NCBI RefSeq assembly: GCF_009931695.1
Contig: NZ_CP048000.1
Location: forward strand, 4,172,501-4,236,500
Length of the DNA stretch: 64,000 nucleotides
Direction: 5' to 3'
Origin: Anaerocolumna sedimenticola
GTDB taxonomy: Bacteria > Bacillota > Clostridia > Lachnospirales > Lachnospiraceae
The position numbers and the translations under genes were made by a program. The notes beneath the pieces were generated by a model. That model had not been told where the DNA came from. It searched no databases and saw only the letters and a list, made by a program, of their open reading frames with translations. Below, in pieces: positions 40,940 through 49,730 of the stretch (position 1 is the first letter of the stretch; each line of letters starts with the position of its first letter).

Positions 40940-42283
40940 CTAGATTATTCTTCCCGCCCGTTTACCGGTAAATTCTGAGTTTTTCACAACAATTTCACCA
41001 TTAACTATAACAAATTCTATACCAATGGGTTTTGCATCCGGTTGTCCGAGATGAGGCAGGATGGCTAAATCTTTTAAATTATCCATATCCAATATAACAA
41101 TATCCGCATCCGCTCCGATTTGAAGAACTCCTTTGTTTTTAAATCCGAATAAGCTCGCCGGTAAGATGGTTGCTTTACGAATCGCTTCTTCCAAGGTCAG
41201 AATCTTCTTTTCACGAACCATTTCTATTAGGTATTTCGGGAAAGTTCCGGCAATCTGGGGATGTCCCTCTCCTTTTCGGTATTTCCCGATATCCGTGGAA
41301 GGCATTGCATAACTTTTCTTAAGGGCTAAATAGATATCCTCTTTTTTACCGGTCATACAGATTACTGACTCCTCAGGATAATCATGCCTCAAAGTAGCAT
41401 AAATATCTTTCGTAAGGAATTTTCCTGTATATTTTCCCGTTGCAACAACCATATCCCCTAACACAAATCCATTATCTTTCATAGTTTGTTCACTGAAAGT
41501 CTCCGTTCCTATAAATGTAGCCCAATCCGTATACATTCCGCTGTCGATGTGAATATCAAGGCCCTGTTCCATTGCCCTTTCAATGGTTTCAAGGGCCGCC
41601 TGCATTGTACCGTTGCCATATTGGTAAATAAAATGGGAAAACAATACCTTAACTTTAGTTTCTTTCGCAATTGCAAGGACTTCATAAAGGGAATATAAGT
41701 CATATTCGGTAAAAAGCCTGGTATGTATCGCCATGATTTTATTATACTCTGCACACAACCTGGCCAACACGGTAATTTCATTTAAAGATGCTCCCGGAGA
41801 ATAATCAAGTCCAAAAGAAACACCGCAAGCTCCGTTTGCAAGAGCCTTTTCCGCCAGTTCAGCCATTGTTTTAATCTGATCCGGTGCTGCCTTTTTATAA
41901 TTATCCGTAATTCCAACCCTGTTTCGCAGGGAAAAGGAATGACCTATGAATTCTGCCTGATTGATATAGAATCCTCTGCTCTCCTGTTCCCTGAAGAATT
42001 CATTCATGTCAATTGGACTTAACCCGCAATTGCCACCTATGGTCGTGGTTATCCCCTGACAGGCTGCCAATTCTCCGGAATAATCATAACCGTCAATATG
42101 TCCGTGAACATCGATAAATCCAGGAGAAACAATTTTACCGCTTGCATCAATTACATATTTACCTGTTATTATATCTCTGCCGATATAGTTTATTTTACCG
42201 TCTTTAATACCTATATTCTGAATGGTCCTATTTAATTGTATCGTATCAATTACTGACCCGTTTGTTATCGCTATATCATACAT
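40940..42283 (-). CDS. N-acyl-D-amino-acid deacylase-like amidohydrolase
   Basis: 447 residues of the metal-dependent amidohydrolase superfamily: GKIVSPGFIDVHGHIDG carries the first two His ligands, GNCGLSP is typical of D-aminoacylases, AIHTRLFTEYD and LFSHFIYQYG supply later ligands, and the C-terminal GADADIVILD sheet closes the fold. The exact substrate is unknown. It follows the NifH-like gene by 10 bases on the same strand, so DUF3793, NifH-like and this enzyme probably form one transcript; what links them is not known. Confidence 0.88.
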   Translation of the reverse strand: MYDIAITNGSVIDTIQLNRTIQNIGIKDGKINYIGRDIITGKYVIDASGKIVSPGFIDVHGHIDGYDYSGELAACQGITTTIGGNCGLSPIDMNEFFREQESRGFYINQAEFIGHSFSLRNRVGITDNYKKAAPDQIKTMAELAEKALANGACGVSFGLDYSPGASLNEITVLARLCAEYNKIMAIHTRLFTEYDLYSLYEVLAIAKETKVKVLFSHFIYQYGNGTMQAALETIERAMEQGLDIHIDSGMYTDWATFIGTETFSEQTMKDNGFVLGDMVVATGKYTGKFLTKDIYATLRHDYPEESVICMTGKKEDIYLALKKSYAMPSTDIGKYRKGEGHPQIAGTFPKYLIEMVREKKILTLEEAIRKATILPASLFGFKNKGVLQIGADADIVILDMDNLKDLAILPHLGQPDAKPIGIEFVIVNGEIVVKNSEFTGKRAGRII

Positions 42284-42293
42284 GCTGATTTCC

Positions 42294-43151
42294 TTATATA
42301 TTTCCTGGTTGGATGATGCCGCTTTTTTGTTCTAATTGATCTAGTTTCCACTTTTTCTGCCATTTTAACAATTCATCACGGTCAAATGGTTTCGGACATT
42401 TGGGTTTACAAATGTGAATGACAGAATGACTCAATTTCTCAAATTCTTTTGCGGCTATGCAGTCCGGGCAATCTTCAATTACTGTCTTTTCTGAAAGTGT
42501 ACTGATTTCAATCTGCATATAATGATTTAAATATCCAAGTATGGTCAGATTGGTTGCCTCGGCATAAGAAGTAATCAGGGATTTGGTGGGATATTTATCT
42601 GCCTGATTGATTAACAGCCGGACTAATTTCTGATTTTCTTTATCAATTCTTACTACTCCGGCCAGAATACTGTTGGTAGTGCATAAGGCAGAATAATTAC
42701 CGTCTGTTATAATAATGCACTGGGACATTATTCCCTCTCTAATGGGTAAAATATAACCGGTACAGGGTATATCACCAACAATATCATATAATACATAATT
42801 GATATGATATTTTTCTAACATGCCCTGCTGCTCCATCATTTCATCCACAAGATTAATGCCCCTTGCAAGGCACCCTACTCCGGGTTCGATGCTGCCAAGT
42901 TCCAGACAGTAAACACCGGAAGAACCCTTAACCAGATAATCTTCTACCTGAATATGGTATTTATTCCTAAATTCCTCTAATACAGGTGTGATATTTTCAT
43001 CATCCCGCAGGAGCATGGTCGAGTTTAAACTGATATCATTTCCTATCTGTAGTACACCATAACCCATTTTAGCCAGCGATGCACTGATATTGGATACAAT
43101 CACAGATTTACCAACTCCGCCTCTGCCAAGAAAACATATTCTTTCCGCCAT
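42294..43151 (-). CDS. Orphan NifH-like iron-sulfur ATPase
   Basis: 285 residues from the ATG at 43151 (AAGGG upstream). The P-loop is FLGRGGVGKS, and the two cysteines that hold the [4Fe-4S] cluster of nitrogenase reductase are conserved in context: SIEPGVGCLARG (Cys94) and YDIVGDIPCTGYILPIRE (Cys130), against 97 and 132 in NifH. It differs from true NifH in having Arg10 where the signature Lys lies, and GNDISLNST where NifH has CDPKADST. A Cys-rich C-terminal segment (CPDC near 225-230, then CKPKCPK) is also unusual. No NifD/K-like partner is in the window. It lies between DUF3793 and the amidohydrolase genes. Confidence 0.85.
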   Translation of the reverse strand: MAERICFLGRGGVGKSVIVSNISASLAKMGYGVLQIGNDISLNSTMLLRDDENITPVLEEFRNKYHIQVEDYLVKGSSGVYCLELGSIEPGVGCLARGINLVDEMMEQQGMLEKYHINYVLYDIVGDIPCTGYILPIREGIMSQCIIITDGNYSALCTTNSILAGVVRIDKENQKLVRLLINQADKYPTKSLITSYAEATNLTILGYLNHYMQIEISTLSEKTVIEDCPDCIAAKEFEKLSHSVIHICKPKCPKPFDRDELLKWQKKWKLDQLEQKSGIIQPGNI

Positions 43152-43218
43152 TCCTATACCCTTCTTTGCATTTTTCACATTATTATAAAATATTCAGTCT
43201 GATTCTACAAGATGTGTT

Positions 43219-43836
43219 TTACAAAGTAGAGGTAATTTCTTTTAAATCCCTTCCTGAAAAGTATAATTTTACTGCATCTTCCCTTAGTTTTCGGAACTGG
43301 TCAAAAGTTTTCCCGGCTTCTTCGGCTTTATGATAAACTTTCCAGTAACCGCAGAGTATATAATTTTCTCCGTTATTTTTAATAAATTCCTCCACATCTA
43401 AAATCGGATATCCTAAAAAGATACCAACTTCATGGGGAAATTCAACACTATTGCCGTTTTTGAAATTTTGAAAACGTTTTTTTAAATTAATAAGGTTTTT
43501 ATTAAAGTTATCTCCTCCCGGTAAATAGCCACTCCGAATTAATATATCGTTTTCACAAAATCTGTTTAATACATCCCTTAGCAGTTTTGTTTGATATAGT
43601 ATAATAAAATAAGCCCTGTTATCTTCATATAATATTTCATAACTGCATTGAAATTGTTCTGATTCCTTATTTAATACTATAAAAAAATGGTTTGTATTTT
43701 CGATATATTTTTTTTGAAAATTAACCAACGTAGCGGGTTTTATTTTAAGCAATGTCGGCATACAGCTATTAGCTAATATAAATACTACATAAGAGGTTAT
43801 TTTATCACCCCGCATACTAAAAATGTCATTACACAT
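43219..43836 (-). CDS. DUF3793 family protein
   Basis: About 205 residues. The C-terminal half (HEVGIFLGYPILDVEEFI, then NYILCGYWKVY and AEEAGKTFDQFRKLRE) matches the DUF3793 family of Firmicutes, of unknown function. No membrane segment. The ATG at 43836 is preferred because GGGTG lies five bases before it, a Shine-Dalgarno supplied by the palindromic repeat at 43838. It is 67 bases upstream of the NifH-like gene, on the same strand, and probably functions with it. Confidence 0.82.
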   Translation of the reverse strand: MCNDIFSMRGDKITSYVVFILANSCMPTLLKIKPATLVNFQKKYIENTNHFFIVLNKESEQFQCSYEILYEDNRAYFIILYQTKLLRDVLNRFCENDILIRSGYLPGGDNFNKNLINLKKRFQNFKNGNSVEFPHEVGIFLGYPILDVEEFIKNNGENYILCGYWKVYHKAEEAGKTFDQFRKLREDAVKLYFSGRDLKEITSTL

Positions 43837-43837
43837 T

Positions 43838-43879
43838 TTAACACCCATTACATATCACATCTGCAGATATGTTACTGCC
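43838..43879 (-). repeat. Palindromic repeat family B, copy in DUF3793 leader
   Basis: Minus strand: GGCAGTAACATATCTGCAGA, TGTGATATGTAATGGGTGTTAAA, then the ATG. It matches the nnr leader copy at 4505 nearly base for base outside the palindrome centre. Confidence 0.8.
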
Positions 43880-43937
43880 ACATAAGTTGAAAGAATCTGC
43901 ATGCGGCATCCTTTCTTATCCTTTATTTACTATTAAT

Positions 43938-43979
43938 CTAATCCCAAACATATCGGCAGCCGGGCCTGCCATACTTCCC
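43938..43979 (-). repeat. Palindromic repeat family B, degenerate copy
   Basis: Minus strand: GGGAAGTATGGCAGGCCCGG, then CTGCCGATATGTTTGGGATTAG. Same order of AGTAT, GGCC-centred inverted core, GATATG and TGGGxTTA. Second copy within 150 bases, in the 43837-44225 gap. Confidence 0.6.
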
Positions 43980-44050
43980 AAATAATATCATCTGCATTTA
44001 AAAGAAAAATATTAGCTTATTGGTTAGGATAAATTAACCGTATAGTAAAA

Positions 44051-44081
44051 AAATTCACCCTTCAAAGTGACGGGTGAATTT
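44051..44081. terminator. Bidirectional terminator downstream of msrA
   Basis: AAATTCACCC (44051-44060) pairs with GGGTGAATTT (44072-44081), with A-run before and T-run after. The repeat at 44086 begins four bases later. Confidence 0.85.
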
Positions 44082-44085
44082 TTTG

Positions 44086-44183
44086 TTTCCGCGAAAGCAA
44101 AGTAAGAATCAGCAAGCTTACTTGCAGTAATTCCAACGTGCACGCGAACCGAAGAAACTGTTAAAGCGTATTTCCTTCCGGTT
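44086..44183 (+). repeat. Terminator-associated repeat, diverged copy
   Basis: TTTCCGCGAAAGCAAAGTAAG start, a mutated palindrome (AGCAAGCTTACT), AACGTGCACGCGAACC, then GAAGAAACTG and GTATTTCCTTCCGGTT as weakened hairpin arms. It lies between the msrA stop and the terminator at 44051-44081. Confidence 0.85.
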
Positions 44184-44225
44184 AATATTGTTAGTTTCTT
44201 TACGTATACCTCAAAACCGTACCTG

Positions 44226-44768
44226 TTAATGAGAATTTTTACTGAAATCAACTGCTGACGCTGCCTTCTCAAACTTATCTCTGCCTATGTGGCAGTAACC
44301 ATTGGGATTTTTATCCAGATATTTTTGATGGTATTCTTCTGCTAAATAATAATTATTTAACGGCAAAACCTCAATTGCAATGGGTTTATCATACTGTTTT
44401 TGAAGTTCTGCTATGGAATTTTTTATCACTTCAATATCCGTATCATCAACATAATAAATTCCCGTGCGATACTGTGTTCCGGAATCCGCACCCTGTTTGT
44501 TCACAGAGGTAGGATTTATTACATCATAATACAGGCTAAGAATAAAGGAAAGGCTGATGATTTCAGGATCATAAACAACTCTGACCGTTTCTGCATGTCC
44601 CGTATTATTATGGCATACCTCTTCATAAGTTGGATTCTCTGTATTCCCATTAGCGTAACCCACATCTGTTTTTATAATTCCTTTTATACCGGATAAATAT
44701 TTCTCTGTTCCCCAAAAACATCCTCCCGCTAAATATATTACCTTTTTTAAAACATTTTCCTGGTGCAT
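44226..44768 (-). CDS. msrA: Peptide methionine (S)-sulfoxide reductase
   Basis: The active-site motif [11 protein letters not shown] near the N-terminus, [25 protein letters not shown], and [19 protein letters not shown] at the C-terminus are diagnostic of MsrA. It reduces S-methionine sulfoxide in proteins, a repair of oxidative damage. 180 residues. The start at 44768 has AAGGAG seven bases upstream; the in-frame ATG two codons earlier is too close. No MsrB domain is attached. Confidence 0.95.
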   Translation of the reverse strand: MHQENVLKKVIYLAGGCFWGTEKYLSGIKGIIKTDVGYANGNTENPTYEEVCHNNTGHAETVRVVYDPEIISLSFILSLYYDVINPTSVNKQGADSGTQYRTGIYYVDDTDIEVIKNSIAELQKQYDKPIAIEVLPLNNYYLAEEYHQKYLDKNPNGYCHIGRDKFEKAASAVDFSKNSH

Positions 44769-45030
44769 AACCATACTCCTTTAATTTCTTTCTAAAATAA
44801 ACTTATGTCTGCATCATATATCACTCTTTTAAGGTTGTCAAGAAATAACAGAATAGTATCTGTTTGCATCTGAAATATTGGTATATTTCTCCACATATTT
44901 AAACATTAATAATATTGCATAAAAATACTCTCTTGTTTTCACGTTAATAAAAAGTTATACTTGTAATAAATTAAATTTACAAGATATTCAATAATGTATC
45001 TTAAATCGACACATTCTTGGGAGGTTTATA

Positions 45031-45750
45031 TTGAGAGAAATCGATTCTATGGCAGTGAAAGCATCCGCTGATAAAGAAATGCTTAATCTGTTTATACAAC
45101 AAAATGAATACTACATATTAAAGAGTGTCGCTGCGATAACCCACCGTTTTATAAACAAAAGTGATGATGAATGGTCCATTGCCTTACATGCATTTACTGA
45201 GGCCGTACAAAGTTATCAATTTGAAAAGGGTAGTTTTTATAGTTATTCCGAATTGGTTATTCGAAGACGGCTTATTGATTATTACAGATCGCAGGAAAAA
45301 TACAGGCAGGAATTATTTGTGGATCCGGTTGTTTTTGAGACGGAACCGGAAGAAGAAACAGATAATTTATCCGTACATTTAGCCGTGGCAAAACAGGTTA
45401 CAGTCGAAAAGGATGACAGCCTTAAACTGGAGATAGATGCAGCAAATGACGCCCTATCCCATTATGGCTTTACATTTTTTGATCTGACGGACTGCTCCCC
45501 TCATTCAAAAAAAACAAAATCCGCCTGTGCGAAAGCCGTATCTTATATTTTGAACAATCCACTACTTAAACAGGAACTATTTCATACAAAACAACTGCAA
45601 TTAAAAATTATTGAAAAAAATGCAAAAGTACCCCGAAAATTATTAGAACGTCACCGAAAGTATATAATAGCGGCAGTAGAGATACTTTCCGGTGAGTATC
45701 CACACCTGGCAGAATATCTGCGATACATCAGAGAGGAGATTGGTAAATGA
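45031..45750 (+). CDS. sigI: RNA polymerase sigma factor SigI
   Basis: 239 residues with SigI-type sigma2 (WSIALHAFTEAVQSYQFEKGSFYSYSELVIRRRLIDYYR) and a C-terminal SigI-C domain (RKLLERHRKYIIAAVEILSGEYPHLAEYL). TTG start at 45031 after GGGAGG. Together with the downstream anti-sigma gene, which it overlaps by four bases, it forms the SigI/RsgI pair that in cellulolytic Clostridia senses extracellular polysaccharide and in Bacillus responds to heat. The 255-base upstream gap presumably holds an autoregulated promoter; I could not identify the boxes. Confidence 0.93.
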   Translation: MREIDSMAVKASADKEMLNLFIQQNEYYILKSVAAITHRFINKSDDEWSIALHAFTEAVQSYQFEKGSFYSYSELVIRRRLIDYYRSQEKYRQELFVDPVVFETEPEEETDNLSVHLAVAKQVTVEKDDSLKLEIDAANDALSHYGFTFFDLTDCSPHSKKTKSACAKAVSYILNNPLLKQELFHTKQLQLKIIEKNAKVPRKLLERHRKYIIAAVEILSGEYPHLAEYLRYIREEIGK

Positions 45751-47102
45751 AATCCGTTGTTATTGAAATTAAAGATGACTTTGCAGCAATCCTATCTGAT
45801 GATGGCTGCATAACGAAAGTTAAAAATCAAAATTATACGGTTGGACAGGTGATTGAATTGAAAAAGAATACTATATTTAAAACAAAAAAATTCGCAGCCT
45901 GTGCCGCAGCCGCAGTCATAGTTTTATTCGGTCTTGGAGGCGGTGTTTATACTTATGCCAGCCCTTATTCCTATGTAAGTCTTGATGTAAATCCATCCAT
46001 CGAATTCACATTGAATCGCTTTGACCGTGTGTTAAGTGTTAAGGCTGTAAATGATGATGGTGAAGAAATCCTGAAAGAAGTTAGGCTAAATGATTTAGAA
46101 AACCAGACAATAACCCAGGCTTTAACAGCAACAGTTGGACAAATAGCTGAGGAAGGATATTTTGACGGAACTGCAGAGGGCGGTCTTGTTATTACCACTG
46201 CCGGTGAAAATACCGAGAAATCCGAGAAAATGGCTGAGGAACTTAAGGAAAGTGTGGAAAATACCCTTGAGGAAACCGATAAAGTAGTTGAAGTAGAAGC
46301 AAGCAGTATTGGTTTGGAACGAGTAAAAGAAGCAACTGAATTAGGCGTAACCCCGGGCAAATTAAATCTGGTTCAAAAATTAATTGCAAGTTCAGAAGAT
46401 CCGGGTAGCATTGTTTTGGAAGAATGGCTGAATAAACCGGTAAAAGAAATAATGGGTGCCATTAAGGCAAATAAAAAGGCTGCTAAAACCGTAACTTCCC
46501 CCGAAACAGATTCAACCCCGGAAGCCGCCATAATTTCAGAAAAAACTGGCTCTGCCGACGTATCTGATAAAACTGAAAAAGCAGCAAAACAAAAATCCGA
46601 TAAGAATAAAAAGAAAGTTGATAAAGATGCGGCAAAAGAAGCTTCCAAACCCGCAAAAGAGAGAGAGAAAGCAACCGCAGCATCGTCTAAAGAGACTTCC
46701 AGGAGTAAAGTAAATAAGGAAACAGAAAAATCCAAAGAAGCTCCCGTAAAAGAAGCTAAAAAACCTAAAGAGGCAGCCAATAAGCAAGCTGAAAAAGCTA
46801 CGGTGGCGGAGAATAAAGAAGCCGAAAAAACTAAGGAAGCTGCTGATAAAGCTAAGGAGGCTGCTGATAAAGAAGCTGAAAAAACTAAGGAAACTGCAAA
46901 AAAAATTAACGGAAAGCAGGATAAGTCTTCTGTCTTCCGTAAATCTGATCATGGTGATACCGGCCAGGAAGTATCAGATAAAAACTCCTCTAATAAAGAG
47001 GATAAAGAATCAAAAGAGGATTCCAAATCTTCCACAACACCGAAATCTGATAAAAGCGATTCTAAATCAGAAGGTAAAAGTAATCAATCAAAGGGTAATT
47101 AG
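45747..47102 (+). CDS. rsgI: Anti-sigma factor RsgI with Lys/Glu/Ala-rich tail
   Basis: 451 residues. The N-terminal RsgI domain (IEIKDDFAAILSDDGCITKVK) binds SigI inside the cell; one membrane helix (about 50-72) follows, then an extracellular SYVSLDVNPSIEFTLNRFDRVLSV domain shared by RsgI proteins. Unlike clostridial RsgI sensors that end in a carbohydrate-binding or glycosidase domain, the last 200 residues are low-complexity (repeats such as KEAADKAKEAADKEAEKTKE, then Ser/Lys-rich), perhaps threading the cell wall. The stimulus is therefore unclear. Confidence 0.92.
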   Translation: MKSVVIEIKDDFAAILSDDGCITKVKNQNYTVGQVIELKKNTIFKTKKFAACAAAAVIVLFGLGGGVYTYASPYSYVSLDVNPSIEFTLNRFDRVLSVKAVNDDGEEILKEVRLNDLENQTITQALTATVGQIAEEGYFDGTAEGGLVITTAGENTEKSEKMAEELKESVENTLEETDKVVEVEASSIGLERVKEATELGVTPGKLNLVQKLIASSEDPGSIVLEEWLNKPVKEIMGAIKANKKAAKTVTSPETDSTPEAAIISEKTGSADVSDKTEKAAKQKSDKNKKKVDKDAAKEASKPAKEREKATAASSKETSRSKVNKETEKSKEAPVKEAKKPKEAANKQAEKATVAENKEAEKTKEAADKAKEAADKEAEKTKETAKKINGKQDKSSVFRKSDHGDTGQEVSDKNSSNKEDKESKEDSKSSTTPKSDKSDSKSEGKSNQSKGN

Positions 47103-47166
47103 GAAGGTGCATAAATAATACTCCCCAGCTCACCTAATAAAATATTTATTTTTCTTCCTATTACAT

Positions 47167-47205
47167 AGGGGCTGCCGCAATTGGATCAATTATTGCGGTA
47201 GCCCC
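47167..47205. terminator. Terminator between convergent rsgI and uxuR-like genes
   Basis: A 14-bp stem GGGGCTGCCGCAAT / ATTGCGGTAGCCCC with one wobble and a loop of about 10 bases, followed by ATTTTTATTT. Confidence 0.9.
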
Positions 47206-47209
47206 ATTT

Positions 47210-47893
47210 TTATTTATTGTTCTTAAAATAATCAGGATATTGTTTCTTTAATTCTTCTTCATCTAACTTATATCTGGATAAATGTTTTGTAATTATACTT
47301 CTGGCTAATTCTTTATCTTTTTTTCTGATAGCATTGACTAAACTGCGGTGATCCGAAATATTCTTGGAGTCTTTGATTACGGAAAGACTTAATCTCCTCA
47401 CCCGATCAAAATGAGTCATCATACCACCCAATAGGTCGTAAGTAAATTTCTTATTGCTGATTAAAAACAATAATTCATGGAATTCATTATCTAACTGCAG
47501 TAATTTATCTTTCGCATTATGTTCCAGATAAAAATCCTGTAACTTCAGATTTTCGTCCAAGGTAAGAAAATTAGCCGCATCTGCAATATCACAAGCCGAC
47601 TCAACCATCGCCTGTTCTAAAATTAACCTGACGAATCTTGCTTCGTCTACTAACTGATTGTCAATCAGGGAAATAAAACTACCCCTTTGAGGATATATTT
47701 CAACTACTTTAAGCTTACTTAATTCAATCAGAGCTTCTCTGACAGGGGTTCTGCTGATACCCATCTCCTCCGCCAGTTCATTTTCACTAACCATACTGCC
47801 GGGAACCAGATCTAATGAAATAATATTATATTTTATTACTCTGTATGCATATTCCCTTGCCGTTTCTTTGCCGTTTCTTTCCAAAATGTACAT
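47210..47893 (-). CDS. GntR-family (FCD) regulator of uronate genes
   Basis: 227 residues: winged helix with ELAEEMGISRTPVREALIELSKLKVV, and an FCD domain with LQLDNEFHELLFLIS and the DHRSLVNAI helix. Its position directly after uxuB (39 bases) suggests a UxuR/ExuR-like role, sensing a hexuronate. A palindrome typical of such regulators lies upstream of uxuA at 50846. Confidence 0.88.
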   Translation of the reverse strand: MYILERNGKETAREYAYRVIKYNIISLDLVPGSMVSENELAEEMGISRTPVREALIELSKLKVVEIYPQRGSFISLIDNQLVDEARFVRLILEQAMVESACDIADAANFLTLDENLKLQDFYLEHNAKDKLLQLDNEFHELLFLISNKKFTYDLLGGMMTHFDRVRRLSLSVIKDSKNISDHRSLVNAIRKKDKELARSIITKHLSRYKLDEEELKKQYPDYFKNNK

Positions 47894-47932
47894 GATATTC
47901 CCTCCGAATTCATGTTATTATAAAAGAACCTG

Positions 47933-49540
47933 CTAGTCAAGATACTTTTTCAGTGTGTTCCGAACGGCCCCAGGTCCCTGCATTAATTCAGTAAATAAGT
48001 TCTCTACCTTATATCCCAAACCTGCTTCGTATAAATCAATTCCGAAAATAGACTTATTACTTAAGATTTCTTTTACTTTATCATGGATTTCTTCTTTTTC
48101 ACCTAATTTTATCTGTGTCATAACTGGTGTTAAAACAGGAAGCATAGGGTCAGGACTATAGCTGAAAGGATTGCCCTGGTCATCAATACCACAAAGGTAC
48201 CTGAGCCAGCCGGCTAAAACTAATGGTATAAATGTCAGATCCCTAACCCTTAAATGTTCACTTTCAACATAGGCTTTAATCGTTTCTCCAAAGCGGATTG
48301 CCAGTTTCTGGGAAGTGTCACAGGCAATTCTCTGGGGGGTATCCGGCATAAAGGGATTCGGAAACCTGACATTTAAAACTTCCTTTAGAAAAGATTCCGG
48401 ATTTATAATTCCGGGATCAGAAACCACCGGCATTCCCTCAATAGAACCTATCTTATTAACCAAAGCTGCCAGTTCCTTATCTTTCATTTCATCTGAGATT
48501 TTATTATAGGATAATAAACATCCAAAAACGGCTAAGGCGGTATGTAAAGGATTTAAACAGGTACAGACTTTCATCTTTTCAACTTTCTCTACGATTTCCT
48601 TATTGGTAAAAATAATCCCGCCTTGTTCTAAAGGTAATCTTCCGTTTTTAAAGTTATCTTCGATAACAAGGTATTGCGGTTCTTCTGCATTTACAAACGG
48701 AGCGACATATGTATTTTTTGCTGTAACTACTACGGAGGTATCTTCAAATCCAACCTCTTCCAGCATATGAATTACAGATTCTGAAGGTCTTGGGGTGATT
48801 TTATCAATCATTGACCAGGGATATGAGATACTCTCTTGAACATATTCATTAAATCCGGCTTCTGCTATACCATTCTCTACCCATTTGTTTGCAAAGGTCG
48901 TAACCGCTTCAAAAAGCCTGGTTCCATTATGAGAACAGTTATCCATACTGACTAAAGTTAAAGGTAATCTGCCGACAAGATATCTCTCATATAACAATGC
49001 AGTTAATCTACCGATATAACTGGCTGCCTGGACGGGTTTATGCTTAAAGTCATCTAACACACTCGGGATAAATTCCTGTTTATCATTAATTAAACTGTAA
49101 CCCTTTTCTGTAATGGTAAAGGAAACCATTTTCAAACCAGGATTTTTAAAAATTTCGGTTAAGCGGTTCCAGTCCGTTGTGTTTGTTGTATCCATACAAA
49201 GGGATTCCGCTATACTGCCAACTACTTTCTTATCCAGATTCCCGTCAGCTTTTAAAGTGACAAGCAAGCTTAAATTGTCGTATGTCCTATAACTTTTTTC
49301 AATAATCTCATAGTCAAAACCTTCCGCTACAATGATACCGGTCTTTAATATTCCTTTGTTTAGAAGCTCCTGGCATACTGCAGCCGGGAATGCACGAAAA
49401 ATATTTCCTGCTCCCAAATGAACCCATTCCGGATTTTTTAAGGTCTGTTCAATCATTTTATTACGGTCAAATTTGGGCAGCTCAAACCCTTTTTCTTCCC
49501 ATACTATTGTATTTCTTAAATTACTCTGTTTTAATTTCAT
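47933..49540 (-). CDS. uxuB: D-mannonate (fructuronate) oxidoreductase, mannitol dehydrogenase family
   Basis: 535 residues from the ATG at 49540 (AAGGAG upstream). The N-terminal NAD-binding region reads WVHLGAGNIFRAFPAAV, followed by IGVIVAEGFD-like and SFTITEKGYS; the catalytic region has VSMDNCSHNGTRL and SYPWSMIDKITPRPSES and the C-terminal KLAIRFGETIKAY. It reduces fructuronate to mannonate in glucuronate breakdown. The neighbour uxuA makes the next step, which supports the substrate over mannitol or tagaturonate. Confidence 0.9.
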   Translation of the reverse strand: MKLKQSNLRNTIVWEEKGFELPKFDRNKMIEQTLKNPEWVHLGAGNIFRAFPAAVCQELLNKGILKTGIIVAEGFDYEIIEKSYRTYDNLSLLVTLKADGNLDKKVVGSIAESLCMDTTNTTDWNRLTEIFKNPGLKMVSFTITEKGYSLINDKQEFIPSVLDDFKHKPVQAASYIGRLTALLYERYLVGRLPLTLVSMDNCSHNGTRLFEAVTTFANKWVENGIAEAGFNEYVQESISYPWSMIDKITPRPSESVIHMLEEVGFEDTSVVVTAKNTYVAPFVNAEEPQYLVIEDNFKNGRLPLEQGGIIFTNKEIVEKVEKMKVCTCLNPLHTALAVFGCLLSYNKISDEMKDKELAALVNKIGSIEGMPVVSDPGIINPESFLKEVLNVRFPNPFMPDTPQRIACDTSQKLAIRFGETIKAYVESEHLRVRDLTFIPLVLAGWLRYLCGIDDQGNPFSYSPDPMLPVLTPVMTQIKLGEKEEIHDKVKEILSNKSIFGIDLYEAGLGYKVENLFTELMQGPGAVRNTLKKYLD

Positions 49541-49574
49541 ATTGTTTTCTCCTTTTAATACGGATATTTTAGGT

Positions 49575-49715
49575 AATTGCGAAACTCCAGAGTTTTCTGA
49601 ATATTCCATTCAATTAATACGAATTTCATAGCTTCCGTTGCCTTTAGGGCAAAATTCAGCTCTGAAATTCGTTTAACTGCATGGAATATAAATACAATAA
49701 TCTAGTTTCGCAATT
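49575..49715. repeat. Palindromic MITE-like element between uxuB and uxuA
   Basis: A 12-bp perfect terminal inverted repeat (AATTGCGAAACT / AGTTTCGCAATT) and long inner arms (about 49599-49633 against 49652-49690) make this ~140-base element one large imperfect hairpin. It lies between two copies of AATACGGAT (49557-49565 and 49720-49728), a possible 9-bp target duplication, though the repeats are 4-9 bases outside the inverted repeats. It may also cut expression of uxuB relative to uxuA. Confidence 0.65.
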
Positions 49716-49730
49716 CTCTAATACGGATGC

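Noticed and set aside
46373..46952. Long antisense frames within rsgI (up to 138 codons)
   Set aside because: They are shadows of the low-complexity Lys/Glu/Ala coding sequence, whose complement is rich in Phe, Leu and Ser codons with few stops.
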